NCBI GenBank assembly: GCA_016183835.1
Contig: JACPDV010000462.1
Span: 1 to 11,338 of the forward strand
Length of the DNA stretch: 11,338 nucleotides
Origin: Armatimonadota bacterium
GTDB taxonomy: Bacteria > Armatimonadota > UBA10988
Reading direction: 5' to 3'
Position 1 is the first letter of the stretch; the number at the start of each line of letters is the position of its first letter. Position numbers and translations under genes: made by a program. A model generated the notes under the pieces. It had not been told where the DNA came from and did no database searches. It saw only the letters and a program-made list of their open reading frames with translations. This document shows, piece after piece, positions 5,744 to 11,338 of this stretch.

Positions 5744-6706
5744 ATGCGACGAGCCTCGCTGTGGGTGCTGGGTGGCGTGCTGTTGGCCGGGCTGCAGGCC
5801 TCCGGGCACTTGTGCAACAACATCTACCGCACGCCGGACCGGATCGTGGTGAAGCCCGAGAAGCAGGTCACCACCGTCGATCGGACCGAGCAGTTCCGCG
5901 TCTTCGTGCAGAACAACTACCCCACCTGGCTCAACAACATCCGGCTCACCGCGCGGCCCGACGGCGGCAACATCACCGTGCAGGTGACGCCGCAGAGCAT
6001 CGCCGAGCTTCGCGCCGGCCAACGGACCGCCTTCCAGGTGAAGGTGGAGGTGCCGGAGGCCACGGCGCGCGGGACGTACCACCTCAAGTTCGGCATCTCG
6101 GCCAACCAGCTCGATTTCCGGCCGGTGGAGGAGCCCACGCTGGCAGCGCTCCGCGAGTCCGCCAAGGACGGCGGCAACCTGTCCCACATGGTGCTCGCCG
6201 CCGAATCGCTGGCGCGCCTCGACGATCCGCGCGGAGCCGCCGTGCTGACCAAGATGGCCGCGAGCGGCGACCGCGACTACCGCGGCCGAGCCATCCGCGC
6301 GCTGGGCAAGTGCGGCGACAGCAAACAGATCGCCTTCCTTCGCGGGCTGACCAGCGCACAGGACGCCTGGATCCGGGGCAATGCGCTCCTGGCGCTCGGC
6401 GATCTGAAGGACGAGCTGACCACCTTCACGCCTTTCGCTCAAGACCGCGACGAGTTCGCCCGGGTGTGCGGCTTCGCCGGGTGGACCATGGCCGGCGGCA
6501 AGGACGCCGAGACCACCAAGTGGCTGAAGGGCCTCCTAACCTACGACAACGTCTACGTCCAGATCGCCGCGGGCTGGGCGATGGCGTTGCAGCGCGACAA
6601 GGACGCCGTGGCGGCGTTGGATCGCGGGTTCCACACGGATGAGCCGATGCGGCGCGTCTTCGCCGGTGACGCGCTCGTGGACGTGGCGGCACGCACCGGT
6701 CTATGA
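5744..6706 (+). CDS. Secreted Ig-like/HEAT-repeat protein, first gene of the redox operon
   Basis: The 320-residue protein has a signal peptide (1 to about 20, MRRASLWVLGGVLLAGLQAS). Residues about 30-128 form a beta-rich Ig-like domain of the NEW3/CcoG-C-terminal sort (TEQFRVFVQNNYPTWLNNIR, then QVKVEVPEATARGTYHLKFG). Residues about 130-318 are helical HEAT-type repeats, with repeated patterns such as GRAIRALGKCGD, RGNALLALGDLKDE and YVQIAAGWAMALQRD. Such proteins usually scaffold others; no catalytic motif is seen. Cys24 follows the signal peptide (HLCNN) but the flanking sequence is not a standard lipobox. The ATG at 5744 is chosen for GGGGAG 6 bases upstream. No convincing promoter was found between the repeat and this start. 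The next gene begins 22 bases after its stop, so it probably leads a six-gene operon and acts outside the cytoplasm with the membrane proteins that follow. Confidence 0.83.
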   Translation: MRRASLWVLGGVLLAGLQASGHLCNNIYRTPDRIVVKPEKQVTTVDRTEQFRVFVQNNYPTWLNNIRLTARPDGGNITVQVTPQSIAELRAGQRTAFQVKVEVPEATARGTYHLKFGISANQLDFRPVEEPTLAALRESAKDGGNLSHMVLAAESLARLDDPRGAAVLTKMAASGDRDYRGRAIRALGKCGDSKQIAFLRGLTSAQDAWIRGNALLALGDLKDELTTFTPFAQDRDEFARVCGFAGWTMAGGKDAETTKWLKGLLTYDNVYVQIAAGWAMALQRDKDAVAALDRGFHTDEPMRRVFAGDALVDVAARTGL

Positions 6707-6728
6707 GTCGGGGGAGCACGCTCCGCAG

Positions 6729-7346
6729 ATGACCGAAGCGCTCCTACAAGGCTGGCTGCTGGGCCTGGCCACCGGAGCCGCGTGCCTCGGCACCTGTGCG
6801 CCGGCGCTCCTGCCCTGGCTCGTCTCGGGCGGGCGGCGGACCGCTCGTGAGAGCCTCCTCGCCGTGCTCGAGTTCCTGGCCGGGCGGCTGGCGGCCTACC
6901 TCTTCCTCGGCCTGCTCGCCGGCTGGCTCGGCTCACGGCTGACCGCGTGGCCGCCGCTCACCAGGCTCGCCGGCCTGGCGCTGCTGGTGCTGGCGGTGAT
7001 GCTGTTGGCGCACGGGCTGGCGCAGAGCTTCCCCGGAGCGCGCGGCTGCCGCGCGCTGTGCGGCTCGCGCTGGCTGGGCCGCACGCCGCTGGCCGCCGGC
7101 GTGGCGCTCGGCCTGTCGCCCTGCGTGCCGCTCTCCCTCGGCCTGACGCGCGCGCTCGGCCTCGGTCCGTGGCGCGGGGCCGGCCTGGCAGCGGCGTTCT
7201 TCCTCGGCACGACACTCTGGCTCGCGCCGCTGGTGGGGCTCGGCACGCTCGGCCGGCACCACAAGCTGTGCGGCATGGCCGAGGTGGCGACGGTGCTGTC
7301 CGGCGTGTGGTTCGGCTGGCTGGGAGTGCACATGTTGTGCTCGTAG
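6729..7346 (+). CDS. CcdA/DsbD-like (TauE/SafE, DsbD_2 type) membrane protein
   Basis: The 205-residue protein is almost wholly hydrophobic, with about six membrane helices in two similar halves. The first half begins ACLGTCAPALLP (Cys23) and the second GLSPCVPLSL (Cys132), both Cys-Pro motifs like those that shuttle electrons across the membrane in CcdA and DsbD. Further cysteines are Cys19, 107, 111, 181 and 204. By family knowledge it could pass thiol electrons from cytoplasmic thioredoxin to the outside, or handle metal or sulfur compounds; which one is not shown by sequence. Start: ATG at 6729 with GGGGAG 12 bases upstream, a little long; no other in-frame start fits. It lies 22 bases after the HEAT-protein gene and 22 bases before the DUF6599 gene. 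Confidence 0.85.
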   Translation: MTEALLQGWLLGLATGAACLGTCAPALLPWLVSGGRRTARESLLAVLEFLAGRLAAYLFLGLLAGWLGSRLTAWPPLTRLAGLALLVLAVMLLAHGLAQSFPGARGCRALCGSRWLGRTPLAAGVALGLSPCVPLSLGLTRALGLGPWRGAGLAAAFFLGTTLWLAPLVGLGTLGRHHKLCGMAEVATVLSGVWFGWLGVHMLCS

Positions 7347-7368
7347 GGTCCGGTCGGGAGGTGGATGG

Positions 7369-8271
7369 ATGGGCTGGATGCTGGCGGCATACCTGGCGCT
7401 CTCGACGGCCGCGGGGCCGGACCTGGAGGCGCTCTTCCCCGCGGAGCTGGCCGGCTGGACCCGGACGCGCGCGGTGGAGACCTACGACCCCAAGACCGTC
7501 TTCGACTACATGGACGGCCACGCGGAGATCTTCCTGACCTACCGCTTCCAACGGATCTGGGTCGGCTTCTACCGCCGCGGCGAACAGCACGCCACCGTCG
7601 AGGTCTACGACATGGGTGAGCCGGCCGAAGCCTTCGGGATCTGGTCCAACGACCTGGAGGGCGACCCGGTGGAGGGCATGCAGGAGGCGCGTTACCTCGG
7701 CGGCATCCTCCGCGGCTGGCAGGGGCGCTACTTCGGGCAGGTGCAGGGCGAGGCCGAGACGCCCGAGGTCGCGGCCCTCTGCCGGCAGGCGGCGCCCCAC
7801 CTCGGCCGGCAGCTCGGCCCGGCCGGCCCGCCCCCCAAGCTGCTCGGCACGCTGCCCCGCGAGCCGCTGGCGCTGAACCGCCTGCGCTACTTCCACCGCG
7901 ACTCCAACCTCAACAGCTTCTACTACATCCACACCCTCAACGTCCTGGCCCTCGACGGCACCACCCGCGGCGCGTTCGCCGATGGCGTGCTCGGCGGCGC
8001 CGCGGTGAAGGTGTGTGTGATCGAGTACCCGGCCAAGGAGCCGTGCGAGCGCGGGTGGCAGGGCTATTGCACGCGAGTGATGTCGAAGTCGGCGCACGCG
8101 GTGTCGGCCGGCGAGCGATGCGAAACGATGGCCGCCGACAAGTGGACGGGCGTGCGGAAAATGCGCGGGCCGCGGGGTCAGTTCCGCCTGGCCTTCTGCT
8201 TCGACGCGGCGACCGAGGCGCTCTGCCGCCGCGGGCTGGCGCTGCTGGCCGACCAGAGCCACCGGGAGTAG
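7369..8271 (+). CDS. DUF6599-family secreted protein
   Basis: The 300-residue protein matches my recollection of the DUF6599 family: a weak signal peptide (1 to about 15), then LFPAELAGWTR (22-32) and the hallmark TVFDYMDGHAEIFLTYRF (43-60). No enzymatic function is known to me for the family. The C-terminal half is rich in cysteine (Cys216, 226, 234, 251, 277 and 286, plus Cys138), compatible with disulfides or metal/haem binding outside the cytoplasm. The signal peptide has no basic N-terminus, so export is likely but not certain. The ATG at 7369 has GGGAGG 7 bases upstream. It is directly followed, 5 bases later, by the polyferredoxin membrane gene. Its place between a thiol carrier and an iron-sulfur membrane protein suggests a redox partner role (inference). 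Confidence 0.8.
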   Translation: MGWMLAAYLALSTAAGPDLEALFPAELAGWTRTRAVETYDPKTVFDYMDGHAEIFLTYRFQRIWVGFYRRGEQHATVEVYDMGEPAEAFGIWSNDLEGDPVEGMQEARYLGGILRGWQGRYFGQVQGEAETPEVAALCRQAAPHLGRQLGPAGPPPKLLGTLPREPLALNRLRYFHRDSNLNSFYYIHTLNVLALDGTTRGAFADGVLGGAAVKVCVIEYPAKEPCERGWQGYCTRVMSKSAHAVSAGERCETMAADKWTGVRKMRGPRGQFRLAFCFDAATEALCRRGLALLADQSHRE

Positions 8272-8276
8272 GCGGC

Positions 8277-9269
8277 GTGAGCAACCGGATCACCATCACG
8301 CGGCGGATCGTGCAGACGGTGTGCTTCGTCCTGCTGCTCTACGGCGCGTTCATCTGGCCGGCCCACCTCGAGACCGGACTGCCCAGGATCCCCGGCGGCG
8401 CGCCGCGCACCACGTTGTACGAGAAGGGGCGCATCCTCTGGGTCTCGGGCAAGGAGTCGGTGGTCGACCTCTACATCCCCGCCCTCGCCTGCCGCTTCGT
8501 GGCCCGCGGCGGGCTGCTCAAGTCGTGCATCGTGCACTTCTTCAGCGAGAACTTCACCTGGCGCACGTCGTTCCGTCTGATGCTCCCGCACATCCTGGCC
8601 CTGACCATCATGTGTGTGCTCCTGGGCCGGCTGTGGTGCGGCTGGGTCTGCCCCATGGGCGCGATGATGGACGCCATGACGTGGCTCAGGAGGCTCACCG
8701 GCCGCGGCCGGCTGCAGGTCGGGGAGGACCAGCAGCGGTTCCTGTTCAACACCCGCCACCTGCTCCTGTGGGGCAGTCTGGCCGTCTCGGTGCTGATCGC
8801 CTTCCCGGTCTTCGGGCAGGGCGTCAACGACTCGCTGTTCCTGATCTACTGCCAGTTCTGCCCGGCGCGGCTGCTCTACCCGCCCTTTGGCGGCGTCAAC
8901 CCGTGCTGGAGCGACACCACCAACACCATCTCGAGCTTCCTCACCGGTGTGGGCTGGGCGATGTTCGCGCTGTTCTTCCTGGGCTTCGCTATCCCGCGCT
9001 TCTGGTGCCGGATCTGCGCCATCGGCGCACTGGTGGGCTACTTCAACCGGGGTGCGCTGCTCACCATCGAGAAGGAGCCTGGCAAGTGCAGCTCGTGCGG
9101 CACCTGCCGGCGCAACTGCCCGGTCGATGTGACGCGGGTCTACTCCGACCGGCGCGCCGGCGTGGTGACCGACCCCGAGTGCCAGCTCTGCCTGACCTGC
9201 CTCGAAGACTGCCCCGAGCCTGGCGCGCTGGAGCTGAGGCTGCTCGGCCGGAGGATCGTCCGCTCATGA
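8277..9269 (+). CDS. NapH/CcoG-like polyferredoxin membrane protein
   Basis: The 330-residue protein has about five membrane helices and many cysteine motifs: CGWVCP (121-126), CQFCP (192-196) and CRIC (244-247) in the membrane part, then two C-terminal ferredoxin-type [4Fe-4S] sites, Cys271-x2-Cys274-x2-Cys277-x3-CysPro281 and Cys302-x2-Cys305-x2-Cys308-x3-CysPro312. Proteins of the NapH/MauN/CcoG class carry electrons between quinol and iron-sulfur partners. The start is the GTG at 8277, with GGGAG 8 bases upstream and the previous stop only 5 bases away. Its last bases overlap the next start as ATGA, so translation is coupled to the reductase gene. The likely role is electron input to, or exchange with, that reductase (inference from context). 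CcoG normally carries a C-terminal Ig-like domain, absent here; an Ig-like domain occurs instead in the first gene of the operon. Confidence 0.9.
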   Translation: MSNRITITRRIVQTVCFVLLLYGAFIWPAHLETGLPRIPGGAPRTTLYEKGRILWVSGKESVVDLYIPALACRFVARGGLLKSCIVHFFSENFTWRTSFRLMLPHILALTIMCVLLGRLWCGWVCPMGAMMDAMTWLRRLTGRGRLQVGEDQQRFLFNTRHLLLWGSLAVSVLIAFPVFGQGVNDSLFLIYCQFCPARLLYPPFGGVNPCWSDTTNTISSFLTGVGWAMFALFFLGFAIPRFWCRICAIGALVGYFNRGALLTIEKEPGKCSSCGTCRRNCPVDVTRVYSDRRAGVVTDPECQLCLTCLEDCPEPGALELRLLGRRIVRS

Positions 9270-10423
9270 GCTCACCCGCGCCGGCCGAGCTGGTGGCCTG
9301 GTTCCGCGACGAGGTGACCACCCCGCGCCGCGCCGCGGAACTGGCCGAGTGGCCGGGCAAGGTGATCGGCACCTACTGCAACTTCGTGCCCGAGGAGCTG
9401 ATCCTCGCCCTCGGCGCGGTGCCCGTGCGGCTCTGCGCGGGCGACCTGGACGCCATCCCCGACGGCGAGGCGCTCCTCCCGCGCGAGGTCTGTTCGGTGG
9501 TGCGGTCGTCGGCGGGAACCTTGCAGCGGGGCGGCGGGCTGGCCGGCCGGGCGGACCTGCTCGTCATCCCCACGCCCTGCGACGCCAAGAAGAAGCTCGG
9601 CGCGGTGGTGGAGCACCTCAAGCCGGTGCACGTGCTGGAGCTGCCGCCGCGGAAGGACTCGCCGGCGGCGCGCGCCTTCTGGGCCGAGCAGGTGCGCGGG
9701 CTGCTGGCGGCGCTCGAACGGCTCACCGGAAGGCGACTCCGGCGGCGCGCGCTGCACGGTGCGATCGCCCTGGTCAACCGCCGCGAGGAGGCCTTCCGGC
9801 GGCTGCTCCGCCTCCGCCAGGCCGACCCGCCGGCGCTCTCGGGCGAGGACTTCCTGTTCGTCACGCAGGCCTCGTTCACCGCGGACGCCGCCGCCTGGGC
9901 GGAGCACACCGAGGCGCTCTGCGCCGTGCTCGAAGCCCGCCCCGCGCGGCCTGCCAATGGGCGGCGTGTCCTGCTCACCGGCGCGCCGCTGATCTGGCCG
10001 AACCACAAGGTGGTGCAGCTCCTGGAGCAAGCCGGCGCGGCGGTGGTGGCCGACGAGCTATGCTCGGGCACGCAGCGGCTCTACCAGCCGGTGGCGCTGC
10101 GCGAGGTGTCCATGCGGGCCCTGCTGGACGCGGTGGCGGAGAAGGCCATGCTCCCCTCCACCTGCCCCTGCTTCGTGGAGGGCGGCGACCGGCTGAACCG
10201 GATCGTCGACCTGGCACGGGAGGCGCACGTGGCCGGGGTGGTCTACCACAGCCAGCGCCTTTGCCCGCTGTTCGAGATCGAGGCGATGCTGGTGCAGAAG
10301 GAGCTGCGGGCCAGGGCCATCCCGCTCCTGACGCTCTCCACCGACTTCAGCCGGGAGGACAGCGGGCAGCTCCGCACACGGATCGATGCGTTTCTGGAGA
10401 TGCTGGGCGACGGGAGGGCATGA
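9266..10423 (+). CDS. HgdB/double-cubane-type reductase (2-hydroxyacyl-CoA dehydratase superfamily)
   Basis: The 385-residue protein belongs to the superfamily of the HgdB/BcrC dehydratase and benzoyl-CoA reductase subunits. Visible cysteines at family-typical places are Cys38 (GTYCNFVPEELILALGAVP), Cys76 (REVCSVVRSS), Cys105 (PTPCDAKKK), Cys266 (DELCSG), the pair Cys300/302 (TCPCF) and Cys333 (RLCPLFEIE). They could bind one or more iron-sulfur clusters, including the double-cubane [8Fe-9S] type described for lone members of the superfamily such as the DCCP of Carboxydothermus. Only one such subunit is present, where classical dehydratases and benzoyl-CoA reductases use two, so the DCCP/YjiM class is the best fit; the substrate is unknown. 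The ATG at 9266 overlaps the previous stop, with GGAGGA 10 bases upstream. The activator gene follows 7 bases later. Confidence 0.87.
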   Translation: MSSPAPAELVAWFRDEVTTPRRAAELAEWPGKVIGTYCNFVPEELILALGAVPVRLCAGDLDAIPDGEALLPREVCSVVRSSAGTLQRGGGLAGRADLLVIPTPCDAKKKLGAVVEHLKPVHVLELPPRKDSPAARAFWAEQVRGLLAALERLTGRRLRRRALHGAIALVNRREEAFRRLLRLRQADPPALSGEDFLFVTQASFTADAAAWAEHTEALCAVLEARPARPANGRRVLLTGAPLIWPNHKVVQLLEQAGAAVVADELCSGTQRLYQPVALREVSMRALLDAVAEKAMLPSTCPCFVEGGDRLNRIVDLAREAHVAGVVYHSQRLCPLFEIEAMLVQKELRARAIPLLTLSTDFSREDSGQLRTRIDAFLEMLGDGRA

Positions 10424-10430
10424 GGGCGCG

Positions 10431-11213
10431 ATGGGCTACTACGCCGGGCTGGACCTGGGTTCGCTGACCTGCGAGGCGGTGATCCTCGACGCCAACGGGA
10501 CCGTGCTGGCTGGCGAGGTGGTGCTCACCGGCGCACGCAGCCGGGCGGCGGGCGAACGAGCCCTGAGCGCCGCCCTGGCGACGGCCGGGCTGCGCGGCGA
10601 CGACCTGGCCGCGCTGGTCTGCACCGGCTACGGACGCGAGCGGATCGAGACGCGCACCTCGGCGGTGACCGAGATCACCTGCCACGCGCTCGGAGCGCAC
10701 CATCTCTACCCCGGCACCCGGCTGGTGCTCGACGTGGGCGGGCAGGACTGCAAGGCGGTGCGGCTCGGCGACGACGGCCGGGTGGCCGACTTCGCGATGA
10801 ACGACAAGTGCGCCGCGGGCACGGGGCGGTTTTTCGAGGTCATGGCGCGCGCGCTGGAGATCGACCTGGACGACCTCGGCCCGCTGGCGCTCGAGGCCAC
10901 GCGCGAGCTGGCGCTGAGCAGTGTCTGCACGGTCTTCGCCGAAAGCGAAGTGGTGTCGCTGGTGGCGCACGACGAGCCGGTGCCGAACATCGCGGCGGGT
11001 CTCTGCGCGGCGGCGGCGGAACGTGTCTGCGGGCTGGCGCGGCGGGTGGGCCTCGCCGAGGAGGTCACCCTGACCGGCGGCGGCGGGCTCAACGTGGGGC
11101 TGGTGCGAGCGATCGAGCAGCGCCTGGGGCGCACGGTCAACGTGCCCGAGCGGCCGCAGCACGTGGGGGCGCTGGGGGCGGCGCTGATGGGGAGGGAGAG
11201 TGGCCGTGAGTAG
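10431..11213 (+). CDS. HgdC/BadF-type ATPase activator of the reductase
   Basis: This 260-residue protein of the ASKHA ATPase fold is the activator that uses ATP to push an electron of very low potential into the partner reductase. It has the phosphate loop GLDLGS (6-11), the second phosphate motif LDVGGQDCKAV (100-110), the adenosine motif TGGGGLN (215-221), and the two cysteines that in the homodimer bridge one [4Fe-4S] cluster: Cys127 in NDKCAAGTGRFF and Cys166 in SVCTVFAESEVVS. As I recall, these are the same residue numbers as in the Acidaminococcus fermentans enzyme. The length is typical. The ATG at 10431 follows the reductase stop by 7 bases, and a GGGAGG lies 13 bases upstream within the preceding gene's end. 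It is the last gene of the operon; a repeat hairpin begins 46 bases beyond its stop. Confidence 0.92.
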   Translation: MGYYAGLDLGSLTCEAVILDANGTVLAGEVVLTGARSRAAGERALSAALATAGLRGDDLAALVCTGYGRERIETRTSAVTEITCHALGAHHLYPGTRLVLDVGGQDCKAVRLGDDGRVADFAMNDKCAAGTGRFFEVMARALEIDLDDLGPLALEATRELALSSVCTVFAESEVVSLVAHDEPVPNIAAGLCAAAAERVCGLARRVGLAEEVTLTGGGGLNVGLVRAIEQRLGRTVNVPERPQHVGALGAALMGRESGRE

Positions 11214-11246
11214 GACGGGCGGAGTCGTGCCATCGACCGGCGGGTA

Positions 11247-11338
11247 CCTCACCCCCAGCCCCTCTCCGCACGCGGAGAGGGGAGTGCGGAGCAAGCCGCG
11301 GAGGCGTCATCCAACGCCCCTCTCCGCGTGCGGAGAGG
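11247..11338. repeat. Paired-hairpin (BIME-like) repeat, locus 4 (right end cut by window)
   Basis: The tail CCTCACCCCCAG leads into the stem CCCCTCTCCGC (11259-11269), AC, GCGGAGAGGGG (11272-11282). After a spacer of 34 bases comes CCCCTCTCCGC (11317-11327), GT, GCGGAGAGG (11330-11338), an exact reverse complement of the first hairpin as far as it is seen. The mirrored tail would lie just outside. The 11-base stem downstream of the operon could also cap its transcript. Confidence 0.82.

Noticed and set aside
6958..8262. Long minus-strand open frame opposite the CcdA-like and DUF6599 genes
   Set aside because: It has no recognisable domain, and the plus-strand genes have ribosome sites, family motifs and operon spacing.
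8321..10423. A 700-residue frame seeming to fuse a polyferredoxin and the reductase
   Set aside because: Its first third is out of frame with the ferredoxin motifs; the true genes overlap by the 4-base ATGA at 9266-9269.
9266..11213. Benzoyl-CoA reductase or 2-hydroxyglutaryl-CoA dehydratase
   Set aside because: A second catalytic subunit and the pathway genes are missing; only one reductase subunit and one activator are encoded.
1437..11338. The GC-rich hairpins as a CRISPR array
   Set aside because: They are isolated pairs in four different gaps, with no regular repeat-spacer series and no cas genes.

Overview
The window is GC-rich bacterial DNA, densely coded on both strands. It carries lipoprotein and Sec signals, a secreted caspase/FGE fusion, DUF6599 and HgdC-type redox genes, and intergenic paired-hairpin repeats. 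This mix suits an uncultured, environmental, at least partly anaerobic, probably diderm bacterium of the Planctomycetota/Armatimonadota/Acidobacteriota kind. The sequence alone does not settle the phylum. No rRNA, tRNA, CRISPR array or transposase gene was seen.

Left part, minus strand (1-3600). An apparent three-gene operon is read right to left from an extended -10 promoter near 3600. It encodes a degenerate ThiF/MoeB (E1-like) protein, an 89-residue MoaD/ThiS ubiquitin-fold protein ending Gly-Ala instead of Gly-Gly, and a full-length ThiF/MoeB protein with intact ATP-binding and zinc motifs. Downstream on the same strand, after a 187-base gap holding a paired-hairpin repeat, lies a secreted caspase-like protease (His105/Cys154 dyad) fused to a PEGA-like domain and the start of an FGE-sulfatase domain. 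That gene runs off the left edge.

Middle (3600-5740). A repeat-bearing gap is followed by a TTGACA-type promoter and a small membrane-anchored P-loop GTPase on the plus strand. Converging on it from the minus strand is a lipoprotein with a PsbP/DcrB-like domain, driven by a near-consensus TTGACA-N17-GATAAT promoter.

Right part, plus strand (5744-11213). Six tightly packed genes look like one operon: a secreted Ig-like/HEAT-repeat protein, a CcdA/DsbD-like (TauE/SafE, DsbD_2 type) membrane protein with paired Cys motifs, a secreted DUF6599 protein with a Cys-rich C-terminal half, a NapH/CcoG-like polyferredoxin membrane protein, a HgdB/double-cubane-type reductase, and its HgdC-type ATPase activator with the two cluster cysteines at residues 127 and 166. 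My inference is an electron route in which membrane iron-sulfur and thiol carriers are linked to an ATP-driven low-potential reductase of unknown substrate. This is the strongest candidate for an undescribed system here.

Four intergenic gaps each hold a roughly 100-base element made of two inverted GC-rich hairpins with G/C-rich tails facing each other. The stem sequences differ between loci but the architecture is kept, which suggests a BIME-like mobile repeat family.
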